DNA of 61,247 bases from an uncultured Clostridium sp. (GCA_900555045.1 USJW01000008.1:1-61247); one strand, 5' to 3'; numbered from the stretch's first letter, positions 31,861-39,519 are shown. Notes: a model not told the origin generated them from the sequence alone. Made by a program: numbers and translations.

Positions 31861-32652
31861 CTACTTGCGCACTTCTAAATATTCCTGATAAACCTCGCCC
31901 CAGATGTACGACTTGAGATCCAGGAACTTAAGCTCCATCTTCATCTCCTGCGTCCGGGGATAGGGGAGGTTGATATCCACAATCTTCTTGATGCGGCCGG
32001 GCCTCGCGCTCATGATAATGACCTTGGTGGCCAGGATCACGGCCTCCTCCACATCGTGGGTGATAAAGAAGCAGGTCTTTTTCTCCTCCTGCCAGGTTTT
32101 GATCAGTTCCGACTGCAGCTGGGTTCTGGTCTGGGCATCCAGGGCTCCGAAGGGCTCATCCATCAGCAGCACCTCCGGCTGCACCGCGTAGGCTCTGGCG
32201 ATGGCCACCCGCTGCTTCATGCCTCCGGACAGCTCCTTGGGGTACGCGTTCACGAACTCCTCCAGCTCCACCATCTTTATGTACTTCATGGCCACTTCCC
32301 GCGCCGCCTCGTCGCTCATTCCCTTTAGCTTTAAGCCGAACATCACGTTCTTCATCACGGTGAGCCAGGGGAACAGGGCGTACTGCTGGAACACCACGCC
32401 TCGCTCCGTGCCGGTCCCCTCCACTCTTTTTCCGTCCACGTACACGGAGCCGGAGGTGGCCGGGAGCAGGCCCGCGATGATGTTTAACAGGGTGGATTTG
32501 CCGCAGCCGGACGGGCCGACCACGCAGACAAACTCATTTTCCATGATGTCCAGATCGATTCCGTTTAAGGCGACCATGCGGCCGTTTCTGCCCTCGTAGA
32601 TCTTCTCCACATGGTCGATCTTCACCTTTATATTTCTCTCGTTTCCTGCCAT
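31861..32652 (-). CDS. NitT/TauT-type ABC transporter ATP-binding protein
   Basis: A 263-residue ATPase. Walker A VGPSGCGKSTLL (about residues 44-55), Q-loop VFQQYALFPWLTV, signature ELSGGMKQRVAIARAY, Walker B VLLMDEPFGALD and switch His in FFITHDVEEA. It overlaps the permease gene by 25 nt and powers the same importer. Confidence 0.95.
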   Translation of the reverse strand: MAGNERNIKVKIDHVEKIYEGRNGRMVALNGIDLDIMENEFVCVVGPSGCGKSTLLNIIAGLLPATSGSVYVDGKRVEGTGTERGVVFQQYALFPWLTVMKNVMFGLKLKGMSDEAAREVAMKYIKMVELEEFVNAYPKELSGGMKQRVAIARAYAVQPEVLLMDEPFGALDAQTRTQLQSELIKTWQEEKKTCFFITHDVEEAVILATKVIIMSARPGRIKKIVDINLPYPRTQEMKMELKFLDLKSYIWGEVYQEYLEVRK

Positions 32653-33431
32653 CCCGTGAACTTCCTTTCCAGATATTTGATGATCTTTTCACTGGTGATT
32701 CCGATGATACCGATGATGATGATGTAGAGCAACATCGGCGGTACCTCGAAGCTGTTGTTCAGAGAACGAATTCTCATGCCAAGACCGGCGGTGGCGCCGG
32801 TGGACTCTGCGGCGATCAGTGTGGTCAAAGCCACGGAAACGCCCAGGCGGACCGCCGTGATGATAAACGGGGTGGTTGCCGGGAAGATAACCTTCACAAA
32901 AATGTCACGGTCCTTGGCGCCCAGGACCCGGGCGGCCTTGATCAGGGTCTCATCCACGTTGCGGACGCCCTGGTAGATGGTGACGCACATGATCAGGAAG
33001 GTGGCCATCCAGATCACGATGACCTGCGGCCTTCTGCCCACGCCGGCGGCGATCACCACCAGGGGCACGTAGGCCAGCGGCGGAATGTTACGGATGAACT
33101 GGATCCACGGCTCCACGATATAGCGGACCGGGCGGTACCAGGCCATCAGAAACGCCACGGGCACTGCGGTGACAAAGCCCAGAATGAATCCCAGAATCAC
33201 GGATATCATGCTGCTGGAGAAGTCATTCCAGAGGACGCCTCTCTCAATCATGGTCTTTAACGAGTTCAGCACCTTCGGAATAAACGGAAAGCTCCTGGAC
33301 GTGGTGGGGTTGACCGAGAGCCAAAACCAGAGCGCCATCGCCGTCAACAGCGAGATGAGCAGCCAGCCCCAGTTCGGTATCGCAGCAACGAGGTCCTTTT
33401 TCTTCTTGTTTTCGGAGTTGTCGAGAGACAT
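32628..33431 (-). CDS. NitT/TauT-type ABC transporter permease
   Basis: A 267-residue permease with about six helices, the first near residues 20-38 (WGWLLISLLTAMALWFWL). The EAA loop reads TLIKAARVLGAKDRDIFVKV. The start is ATG 33431 with AAAGGGG upstream; the frame stays open to 33470. First gene of the nine-gene cassette, behind an extended -10 promoter and two palindromic operators. Confidence 0.93.
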   Translation of the reverse strand: MSLDNSENKKKKDLVAAIPNWGWLLISLLTAMALWFWLSVNPTTSRSFPFIPKVLNSLKTMIERGVLWNDFSSSMISVILGFILGFVTAVPVAFLMAWYRPVRYIVEPWIQFIRNIPPLAYVPLVVIAAGVGRRPQVIVIWMATFLIMCVTIYQGVRNVDETLIKAARVLGAKDRDIFVKVIFPATTPFIITAVRLGVSVALTTLIAAESTGATAGLGMRIRSLNNSFEVPPMLLYIIIIGIIGITSEKIIKYLERKFTGWQETREI

Positions 33432-33487
33432 TGCGGATCCCCTTTCTTTGTGAATATCTCCAATACACATAGTACTTTTATGTGTAC

Positions 33488-33496
33488 ATTATAACA
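33488..33496 (-). promoter_or_regulatory. extended -10 promoter of the NitT/TauT-amino-sugar cassette
   Basis: Minus strand TGTTATAAT (consensus -10 TATAAT at 33488-33493 with an extended TG). The -35 position 17 nt upstream is GATGCT, which is poor. Two palindromic sites sit about 50 and 86 nt upstream of the likely start, so activator-dependent use is possible. Confidence 0.65.
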
Positions 33497-33527
33497 TATT
33501 GTCTAAAAATAGCATCAGCTTTTTACC

Positions 33528-33537
33528 CAAACGTTTG
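33528..33537. promoter_or_regulatory. CAAACGTTTG palindromic operator, copy 1
   Basis: A perfect 10-bp palindrome with the central CG typical of LacI-family sites. It lies in the divergent region between the cassette and the lacI gene at 33660. The second identical copy is 36 bp further on, and a third occurs at 38380. Confidence 0.75.
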
Positions 33538-33563
33538 CGTATCAGATAGACAAAATTTTCACG

Positions 33564-33573
33564 CAAACGTTTG
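33564..33573. promoter_or_regulatory. CAAACGTTTG palindromic operator, copy 2
   Basis: Second identical palindrome, with CG before it and T after it, 36 bp from copy 1. It is nearer to the lacI gene. The pair could support cooperative binding and autoregulation. Confidence 0.75.
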
Positions 33574-33659
33574 TCCTTTCGCCCATAGTATTTTTACCTT
33601 TTTTCATGTATACTAAGGATAAACTGGCATGCTCAAATGCCAAAAAAGGAGGCTGGTCC

Positions 33660-34724
33660 ATGACATTAAAAGAAATCGCCCGGGAAGCCGGCGTGTCCAT
33701 CTCCACGGTCTCCAGGGTCATCAACAAGAACTCCACAAGCGCCGCCAGCAAGGAGGTTCAGGACCGGATCTGGGAGATCGTCCGGCGCACGGGCTACACG
33801 CCCAACAGCACGGCCCGCGATTTAAAAAAAGGCGGGAACCAGGGGCCGGAGCCGCTCTCCCGCGCCATCGCCTGCCTGTTTGCCAGAAGCGAGGACTCCA
33901 AATCCGACCTCTTCTTCTCCACCCTGGCCCGCAGCATCGAGCAGGAGGCGTTCAAGCGGGGCTACGTGCTCAAATACTCCTTCACCGCCATCGACATCCA
34001 CCACCCCAACACCTTCCGGCTCATCACGGACAACCACGTGGACGGCGTGGTCGTGCTGGGGCGCTGCGACAAGCAGACCTTGAGCTTTCTGAAAAAATAC
34101 TTTAACTGCGTGGCCTACACGGGTCTCAACACCCTGGAGGCCAAGTACGACCAGATCATCAGCGACGGCTACCAGGCCACCCTGACGGCTGTGAACCACC
34201 TGGCGGGGCTGGGGCACACGAAAATCGGCTATATCGGCGAGACCAAAGCGGAGGACCGCTACAGGGGTTACTGCACGGCCCTAAGCGAAAAGGGACTCCC
34301 GTTCCGGAAGGAATATGTGGCCGACGTGCCGCTCTCCCCAGAGGGGGGATACCGCGGCGCCAGGCAGCTCATCGAGCGGAAGGCCGATGTCACCGCCCTG
34401 TTCTGCGGCAACGACATCACGGCCATCGGGGCCATGAGGGCCATCCAGGAGACCGGCTGCCGGATTCCCGACGACGTATCCGTCATCAGCATCGACGACA
34501 TCGACACCGCCCAGTACCTCTCCCCCATGCTCACCACCATCCACATGCCGGTGGAGGAGATGGGCCAGATGACGGCCAAAATCCTGATCGACCGGATCGA
34601 GGGCGGCCACTTCCTTCCTATGAAAGTAAGCCTGCCCTTCTACCTGGCCAACCGCGAGAGCTGCGGCCCGTTTCGCTCCTCCCGGAGCCTGGCGAAGGCG
34701 CTGGCAAAACTCAACACTCCATAA
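33660..34724 (+). CDS. LacI-family regulator divergent from the amino-sugar cassette
   Basis: A 354-residue LacI-type regulator. The helix-turn-helix is TLKEIAREAGVSISTVSRVI (residues 2-21) with a hinge at TPNSTARDLKKGG, then an effector domain (GVVVLGRCDKQTLSFL, TALFCGNDITAIGAMRAI, VSVISIDDIDTAQYLSP). The start is ATG 33660 with AAAGGAGG 7 nt upstream, not 33606. It is divergent from the NitT/TauT-NagA cassette with two palindromic operators between, and is followed after 17 nt by an aldose-epimerase gene. It probably controls the cassette in response to a sugar phosphate or sugar. Confidence 0.92.
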   Translation: MTLKEIAREAGVSISTVSRVINKNSTSAASKEVQDRIWEIVRRTGYTPNSTARDLKKGGNQGPEPLSRAIACLFARSEDSKSDLFFSTLARSIEQEAFKRGYVLKYSFTAIDIHHPNTFRLITDNHVDGVVVLGRCDKQTLSFLKKYFNCVAYTGLNTLEAKYDQIISDGYQATLTAVNHLAGLGHTKIGYIGETKAEDRYRGYCTALSEKGLPFRKEYVADVPLSPEGGYRGARQLIERKADVTALFCGNDITAIGAMRAIQETGCRIPDDVSVISIDDIDTAQYLSPMLTTIHMPVEEMGQMTAKILIDRIEGGHFLPMKVSLPFYLANRESCGPFRSSRSLAKALAKLNTP

Positions 34725-34741
34725 GAAAAGAGGACAATCAC

Positions 34742-35623
34742 ATGCTTGTTACGATTTCTGATTCCAACGCGACCGCTATCATCGACAGCGTGGGCGCGCA
34801 GCTGATCTCCTACCGGGATGCCGCCGGAACCGAGTGGATCTGGCAGAGAGATCCCAAATTCTGGAACCGCTGTTCCCCCCTTCTGTTCCCCATCGTCGGC
34901 AACTGCCGGGACAACCGGACCGTCATCGAGGGAAACGAGTACCACATCGAGAAGCACGGCTTCTGCCGCGACGTGGACTTTGCGGTGACGGACCGGACGG
35001 ACACCGGGGCGACCTTCTCCATCCGGGACACCGAGGAGACGAAGGCGGTGTACCCCTACTCCCTTAAGCTCTCCCTCACCTATACCTTGACGGATGGTGT
35101 TCTCTCCATGGAATACCGCGTGGACAACACGGACAGCCGCCCCATCTGGTACTGCCTTGGCGCCCATCCGGGCTTCAACTGCCCGGCGCAGGAGGAATTT
35201 TCCTTCGAGGACTACGCGCTGGAATTCGAGGAGGAGGAGACTGCCTCCAGCATGGTCTATGATCTGAAAAACCTGCAGTTTGACCCCTCCAATAGGCTGC
35301 CGCTGCTAAACGGAAACCGGAGGCTGCCTCTCACGAGGGAGCTCTTTAAGGACGACGCCATCTATTTCGACGATCTGAAATCGCGCAGGGTCTCCCTGCT
35401 AAACGCGCGCACCGGGCACGGCGTCGAGGTGGCCTTCCCCGGCTTTGAGACGGTGGCCTTCTGGACGCCCTACCCGGCGAACGCGCCGTTTTTGTGCATC
35501 GAGCCGTGGAACGGCTCCGGGGTCTACGCCACGGAGGACGACGAGTTTGTTCACAAGAACCATGTGCAGACGCTTGGGGTTGGAGAGTGCAGGCGATATG
35601 GGATGACGATTCGGGTAGTATAG
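34742..35623 (+). CDS. aldose 1-epimerase (GalM/LacX-like)
   Basis: A 293-residue mutarotase-fold protein of the LacX type. Two family His positions (EKHGFCRD and LGAHPGFNCP) and the C-terminal catalytic Glu (LCIEPWNG) are present. It interconverts alpha and beta anomers of free sugars or sugar phosphates in the cytoplasm. GAGGA precedes the ATG. It is co-transcribed with lacI and ends before a strong terminator. Its presence suggests that a pyranose passes through the adjacent pathway. Confidence 0.88.
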   Translation: MLVTISDSNATAIIDSVGAQLISYRDAAGTEWIWQRDPKFWNRCSPLLFPIVGNCRDNRTVIEGNEYHIEKHGFCRDVDFAVTDRTDTGATFSIRDTEETKAVYPYSLKLSLTYTLTDGVLSMEYRVDNTDSRPIWYCLGAHPGFNCPAQEEFSFEDYALEFEEEETASSMVYDLKNLQFDPSNRLPLLNGNRRLPLTRELFKDDAIYFDDLKSRRVSLLNARTGHGVEVAFPGFETVAFWTPYPANAPFLCIEPWNGSGVYATEDDEFVHKNHVQTLGVGECRRYGMTIRVV

Positions 35624-35651
35624 GAAGGCGGAGATAGGAAATTGCGATAGA

Positions 35652-35696
35652 AAATGCGTCTTGAAACGGGCTGTTGGGCCGGATCAAGACGCATTT
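35652..35696 (+). terminator. terminator of the lacI-galM operon
   Basis: A 13-bp perfect stem (AAATGCGTCTTGA at 35652-35664 with TCAAGACGCATTT at 35684-35696) followed by CTTGT. It lies 29 nt past the epimerase stop. Confidence 0.8.
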
Positions 35697-35716
35697 CTTG
35701 TATTCGCTTTGGCTGT

Positions 35717-35819
35717 ATTCATTTTTTGGGCATATTCATTTTAAGCATGTTCATTTTGGGGCATATTCATTTTGAGGCATATTCATTTTGGGCATATTTA
35801 TTTTGGGTCTATTCATTTT
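35717..35819. repeat. seven-copy ATTCATTTT tandem repeat with a 47-bp super-period
   Basis: ATTCATTTT or one-base variants start at 35717, 35734, 35749, 35764, 35781, 35796 and 35811. The steps are 17, 15, 15, 17, 15, 15 nt, so the array is also a 47-bp higher-order repeat present about 2.3 times. It fills most of the 333-bp gap between the epimerase terminator and the phosphoesterase stop. The remaining part, 35820-35956, is C-rich with repeated CATATTTTC; I see no gene there. Confidence 0.85.
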
Positions 35820-35956
35820 TCATGCGGCCGCTTTACAGCGGGGTTCGCACGCTCCAACGCCCCACGCATTCCCCAGCGACTCCAGCGTCACCCAACATTC
35901 CCCATATTTTCCATATTTTCCAGACTTTCCCAACACTCCCAGCCCCTCTGCGGCCC

Positions 35957-36700
35957 CTACAGAATCCGCTCCAGCCGGTGGTACAGTACCTGGTGGCGGT
36001 CATCCACGCACTCGTCCTCATGGTAATGTCCGAAAAACCACTTCCGGTAACCACAGCGGTTTTTGATCTCCTCCAGGTAATCCGTCAGCGGATCCGGCGC
36101 GAAGCCGCCGCAGGACATCAGCGCCTGGACGCTGGACGGCGCGCTGTGGGACAGGATATAATCACACTCCCACCCGCACGCATTGAGGCTGGTTCTCCCC
36201 TCCTCATACTCCGCTTCCGACGGCATCTCCTCCTTCCACCAGGAAAGGTGGTTGATCCGGTACAGGGCTCCCACCTTTTCCAGACGCTTGACCTTTCGTC
36301 GCAGGTCCGGGTCATCCGCCTCCAGAATCCCGTCCGTCACATCGTGGCTCCTGGCGCCTCCGAAGGTAAAAAAGCGCCGGCCCTGAAGTGTAAACACCTG
36401 TCCCCGCTTGAGATGGATCACATTCTCCCGGATCCGCTGCACCTTGCCGCCGTGCCACAGCTCCACCGGAAGCTCGGCCAAAAGATCATAGTTTTCGTGG
36501 TTTCCATCCACAAACAGAAGCGTAAAATTCTTCTGCGCCAGCCAGTTCAGCCAATACTCCTGTTCCCTGGACCGGTCCCAATAGCCGAAATCGCCGCACA
36601 CGATCACAAAATCCTGGCGGTCCATCTCCCGCTGCTCCCGAAAGGTCCGGCTGTCGAACCTGCGGTAATCCCCATGGCAATCCCCTGTGACATAAATCAT
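35957..36700 (-). CDS. calcineurin-like metallophosphoesterase
   Basis: A 247-residue single-domain phosphoesterase. Metal and active-site motifs in order: VTGDCHGD (residues 4-11), VCGDFGYWD, VDGNHENYD, an internal SHSAPSS and the C-terminal FFGHYHED. The family includes protein phosphatases, nucleotidases and nucleases; the substrate cannot be told. GGGGAGG lies upstream of the ATG. It stands alone with no clear operon partner. Confidence 0.9.
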   Translation of the reverse strand: MIYVTGDCHGDYRRFDSRTFREQREMDRQDFVIVCGDFGYWDRSREQEYWLNWLAQKNFTLLFVDGNHENYDLLAELPVELWHGGKVQRIRENVIHLKRGQVFTLQGRRFFTFGGARSHDVTDGILEADDPDLRRKVKRLEKVGALYRINHLSWWKEEMPSEAEYEEGRTSLNACGWECDYILSHSAPSSVQALMSCGGFAPDPLTDYLEEIKNRCGYRKWFFGHYHEDECVDDRHQVLYHRLERIL

Positions 36701-36945
36701 GTTTTACCTCCCCGACAAAATAGCTCTGTCTATATTCTAGCAGACTGCGCAGAATTTTGCTGCCGAAAATTTCATTTTTTACAGATGGGCGGCCGGAAGA
36801 TGCTTCGCCTTTCCGGGGAATTGCGCAGAAGAAGGCGCCTGGTTCTCACCATCACACCCTCCAATTCTGCCGCTGATACACGCACCCAGGCCTGTTTCCC
36901 CCCATATGATGAGACTATATCAAACATAAATGAGGTGTACTCTCA

Positions 36946-38067
36946 ATGGAAACTCATGAATACAACAGCGATGTATCCTTCGACACAGATTCCACCAGTT
37001 CCGGGAACATACAGCCGTTCCTGACCAACACTAACCCCGGCATGCCCGTCTTCATGCCCGGCATGTCCCCTGCGACGGGATCCGATATGGACACAGGATT
37101 CCAGGCGGAGGCGATGCCGATAGGGCAAATCGACGCGGGCATGATGGGCCAGGCGGACGCGTTTCCCATGGGCCAGGTTGACGCGGGCATGATGGGGCAG
37201 GCAGATGCGTTTCCCATGGGTCAGGCCGATGCGTTCCCCATGGGCCAGGCGGACGCGTTCGCAATGAACCAGCCCAACATGTTTCCCACGATGCAGCCCA
37301 GCGCGGCCCCGATGGGCCAGGCAGACACGTTTTCTACATTTCAGCCCAGCGCTGCACCCATGAACCAGGCCGACGCGTTCCCCATGGTGCAGCCCGGGAT
37401 GGCTTCTGATGTCCAGCCTGAGTTCATGCCCGCGTTCCAGTCCAATGTAACGCCCACGGTTCAGCAGGGCGAGGCCGCTGGCGTCCAGCCCGAGTTCATG
37501 CCCGCCATGCAGCCCAACATGGCCCCCGCTTTCCAGCCCGGCGCAGGCGCGGCCCCGGCTGCCCAGTCCAACATATCCCCGGCGTTCCGGCCCGGACCTG
37601 GCCCCAATCCCGGTTTCCGCCCCGGACCTGGCCCCAACCCAGGTTTTCGCCCCGGCCCCAATCCCGGACCCAACCCAGGTTTCCGCCCCGGCCTCGGACC
37701 CAACTTCTGCCCCGGCTGCGTCAACTTCTGGCCCATCAACAATGTGCTCTGGACCTGGAGACTGCTCGGACCGGCCGCCAACATGCCCTCCCAGTTCGCG
37801 CGCGTCCGCTTCTACAACGCGTCCTCCATCCGGGAGCCGCTAAATATCTTCCTGAACTCCCGCCTGGTGCTGTCAAACCTGGATCCCAGGAGCGCCTCCG
37901 GCTTCCTCTTCACCGTGCCCGGCACCTACCGCCTGACCATCTACCGGAGCGGAATTCTGGCCAACCCGGTCATCGACACCAACGTGACCTTCTTCAGGAA
38001 CCGCACCCACCTGCTCACCATCACGGGGACGGCCCGAAACGCAAGAATCCAGCTGTCAACGCAGTGA
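36946..38067 (+). CDS. repeat-rich protein with C-terminal DUF4397 domain
   Basis: A 373-residue protein without a signal peptide. Residues about 1-56 are acidic/neutral, about 57-152 are tandem repeats of MGQADAFP-like 8-residue units, about 153-214 are Gln/Pro/Met-rich (VQPEFMPA type), about 215-252 are FRPGPGPNPG repeats, and about 262-373 form a DUF4397-type beta domain (ARVRFYNASSIREPLNIFLN ... YRLTIYRSG). DUF4397 occurs in surface and spore-associated proteins of Firmicutes; with no export signal, a spore-coat-like role in a spore former is an inference. GAGGTG precedes the ATG. Confidence 0.82.
   Translation: METHEYNSDVSFDTDSTSSGNIQPFLTNTNPGMPVFMPGMSPATGSDMDTGFQAEAMPIGQIDAGMMGQADAFPMGQVDAGMMGQADAFPMGQADAFPMGQADAFAMNQPNMFPTMQPSAAPMGQADTFSTFQPSAAPMNQADAFPMVQPGMASDVQPEFMPAFQSNVTPTVQQGEAAGVQPEFMPAMQPNMAPAFQPGAGAAPAAQSNISPAFRPGPGPNPGFRPGPGPNPGFRPGPNPGPNPGFRPGLGPNFCPGCVNFWPINNVLWTWRLLGPAANMPSQFARVRFYNASSIREPLNIFLNSRLVLSNLDPRSASGFLFTVPGTYRLTIYRSGILANPVIDTNVTFFRNRTHLLTITGTARNARIQLSTQ
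37114..37400 (+). repeat. 24-bp in-frame repeats encoding MGQADAFP units
   Basis: Imperfect 24-bp units encode MGQ(A/V)DA(F/G)(P/M) blocks, later spaced by related NQPNMFPT and QPSAAP units. Some neighbouring copies are nearly identical at DNA level, implying recent duplication. A second repeat set at about 37588-37700 encodes FRPGPGPNPG. Confidence 0.85.
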
Positions 38068-38257
38068 CAGCCGGATTTTATACCCAGCGGAGAGGTTGAG
38101 CGGTGAGGCCTCCTCCAGCAGGAATACATGCCAAGCCCCAAAGGAGAATTCCTCGATTTCCATTTTCGGTATGCCCCATATCGTCTGCTACTATATTGGC
38201 AAATGGTTAGGCAGAAAAAAGTAACAACAGCCAGCCTAAGTTACTCCGCCTCATAAG

Positions 38258-38336
38258 AAAAAAGGATACCTCAGAAAGTAGCCGCTTTCTGAGGTATCAC
38301 TTTGTGACACAGTGCACATATTTTCATTTCCCTGCC
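38258..38336 (-). ncRNA. candidate short minus-strand transcript (sRNA or tiny ORF)
   Basis: On the minus strand a promoter-like pair TTGAAA (38366-38371), 17-nt spacer, TAATAT (38343-38348) is followed by only about 40 nt and then a 14-bp perfect hairpin (38265-38278 with 38285-38298) ending in TTTTTT. The predicted RNA is about 75-80 nt. It includes a possible 18-codon ORF starting ATG AAA ATA TGT with a CALCH motif that ends inside the hairpin. No known minus-strand gene explains this terminator. A LacI-type palindrome lies just upstream of the -35. Confidence 0.4.
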
Positions 38337-38379
38337 AACATCATATTACAACATAGAAGTAAAAATTTCAACATTTCAG

Positions 38380-38389
38380 CAAACGTTTG
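38380..38389. promoter_or_regulatory. CAAACGTTTG palindromic operator, copy 3
   Basis: The same perfect 10-bp palindrome as at 33528 and 33564. It lies 9 nt upstream of the -35 of the candidate minus-strand transcript and 35 nt upstream of the -35 of the glycosylase promoter. The rest of the 494-bp gap 38068-38561 has no recognisable gene. Confidence 0.6.
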
Positions 38390-38423
38390 TGCAGTCTCTC
38401 CCCCATCTTCCACCAAAAGCCAT

Positions 38424-38452
38424 TTGACAATCCCATCCCCCTGCAATACACT
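38424..38452 (+). promoter_or_regulatory. promoter of the 8-oxoguanine glycosylase gene
   Basis: A perfect TTGACA (38424-38429), 17-nt spacer and TACACT (38447-38452). It would give a leader of about 100 nt before the start at 38562. Confidence 0.65.
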
Positions 38453-38561
38453 TAAAGCAATCGCCCGCCGGCTGCGCCAGCGGCCCACTACACTCAGTCA
38501 TAACCCCGGGCGCAGCACTGTTCCCGGGAAACGACATTTTCGGAAAGGACGCTTACACAGG

Positions 38562-39515
38562 ATGAGATACACAAAAACCATCGCATGTTTTGACTTAAAA
38601 CAGATCGCCGACTCCGGCCAGTGCTTTCGCATGGTGCCAGAGTCTTCCGGCTACATAACAGTCAGCCGCGGAAAAAGGCTGCACGTCTCCCAGGAGGGGG
38701 CGGAGGTCACATTTGACTGCCCGGAGGAGGACCTTCCTTACTGGCTTAACTACTTTGACTGCGCCACCGACTACGCGGCGGTCATCGCGGCCGTGGACCC
38801 AAGGGACGCGTATCTGACCGCTGCCGCGCAGGCGGGCCGCGGGATCCGTATCCTGCGCCAGGATCCCTGGGAGATGATCATCACCTTCGTGATCTCCCAG
38901 CAGAAGACCATCCCCAACATCCGCCAGCTGGTGGAGGCGCTGTGCCGCAGGTGGGGGACACCGCTTGTGGGGGACACCGCCGGACAAACTTGCGCCGGAC
39001 AAGCTTGCGCCGGACAAACCTGCACAGGGCAAGCTTGCGCCGGACAAACCTCCGCCGAAAATCCCCCCTGCACGTTCGCCTTCCCCACCCCGGAGCAGCT
39101 CTCCGGCGCCTCCTTAGAGGAGCTTTTGGAGCTCAAATTGGGGTACCGGGCAAAATACATACACCGGCTGGCCCAGGACGCGGCGGGCGGCGCGCTGGAC
39201 TTAGAGCGCCTAATCACAATGGAGTACGGTGAGGCCATGGAATACCTGACCGGCTTTTACGGCATCGGCAAGAAGGTGGCCAACTGCGTCTGCCTGTTCG
39301 GGCTGCACCACATCGAGGCGTTCCCTGTGGACACCTGGATCGAGAAAATTCTCATGCGCGAGTACTACAGCGCAAAAGAATACCGCCGCACACCCCAAAA
39401 CCGCCTCTTTGATGCCATCCTCGAGGACCATTTCGGGAAGTACGGCGGCTACGCCGGCGTGCTCCAGCAGTATATCTTTTACTATGAACGGCTGAACAAA
39501 AACAAGATCGCCTGA
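38562..39515 (+). CDS. 8-oxoguanine DNA glycosylase (OGG1-type) with a repeat insertion
   Basis: A 317-residue base-excision repair enzyme that removes oxidised guanine. Residues 1-85 form the OGG N-domain (DSGQCFRM). The helix-hairpin-helix and active site are YGIGKKVANCVCLFGL (catalytic Lys) and EAFPVDTW (catalytic Asp). Between QDPWEMIITFVISQQKTIPN and the HhH part there is an insertion of about 25 residues made of AGQTC-type units, coded by a 15-bp tandem repeat. The start ATG 38562 begins the conserved domain and has AAAGGA upstream; the frame open back to 38304 is non-coding. Its stop is 4 nt from a convergent gene. Confidence 0.88.
   Translation: MRYTKTIACFDLKQIADSGQCFRMVPESSGYITVSRGKRLHVSQEGAEVTFDCPEEDLPYWLNYFDCATDYAAVIAAVDPRDAYLTAAAQAGRGIRILRQDPWEMIITFVISQQKTIPNIRQLVEALCRRWGTPLVGDTAGQTCAGQACAGQTCTGQACAGQTSAENPPCTFAFPTPEQLSGASLEELLELKLGYRAKYIHRLAQDAAGGALDLERLITMEYGEAMEYLTGFYGIGKKVANCVCLFGLHHIEAFPVDTWIEKILMREYYSAKEYRRTPQNRLFDAILEDHFGKYGGYAGVLQQYIFYYERLNKNKIA
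38979..39053 (+). repeat. five-copy 15-bp in-frame repeat in the glycosylase gene
   Basis: Five units of 15 bp, GCCGGACAAACTTGC and variants, start at 38979, 38994, 39009, 39024 and 39039. They encode AGQTC/AGQAC pentapeptides. A shorter duplicate (GTGGGGGACACCGC) lies just upstream. The unit is a multiple of 3, so copy number change keeps the frame. Confidence 0.9.
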
Positions 39516-39519
39516 TGTC

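Noticed and set aside
33528..33573. The CAAACGTTTG sites as CcpA catabolite (cre) boxes.
   Set aside because: The outer TG and CA pairs of a cre site are missing; a dedicated LacI gene lies next to them.
35717..35819. The ATTCATTTT array as a CRISPR array.
   Set aside because: Units are 15-17 bp with no unique spacers, no leader and no cas genes.
35654..37024. A 456-codon plus-strand frame across the repeat array and the phosphoesterase gene.
   Set aside because: Its start lies in a terminator, its first part is the ATTCATTTT repeat and the rest is antisense to a clear metallophosphoesterase.
38304..38561. An 86-codon N-terminal extension of the 8-oxoguanine glycosylase.
   Set aside because: It spans the operator and promoter elements, lacks a ribosome site and has no domain; the conserved domain starts at 38562.
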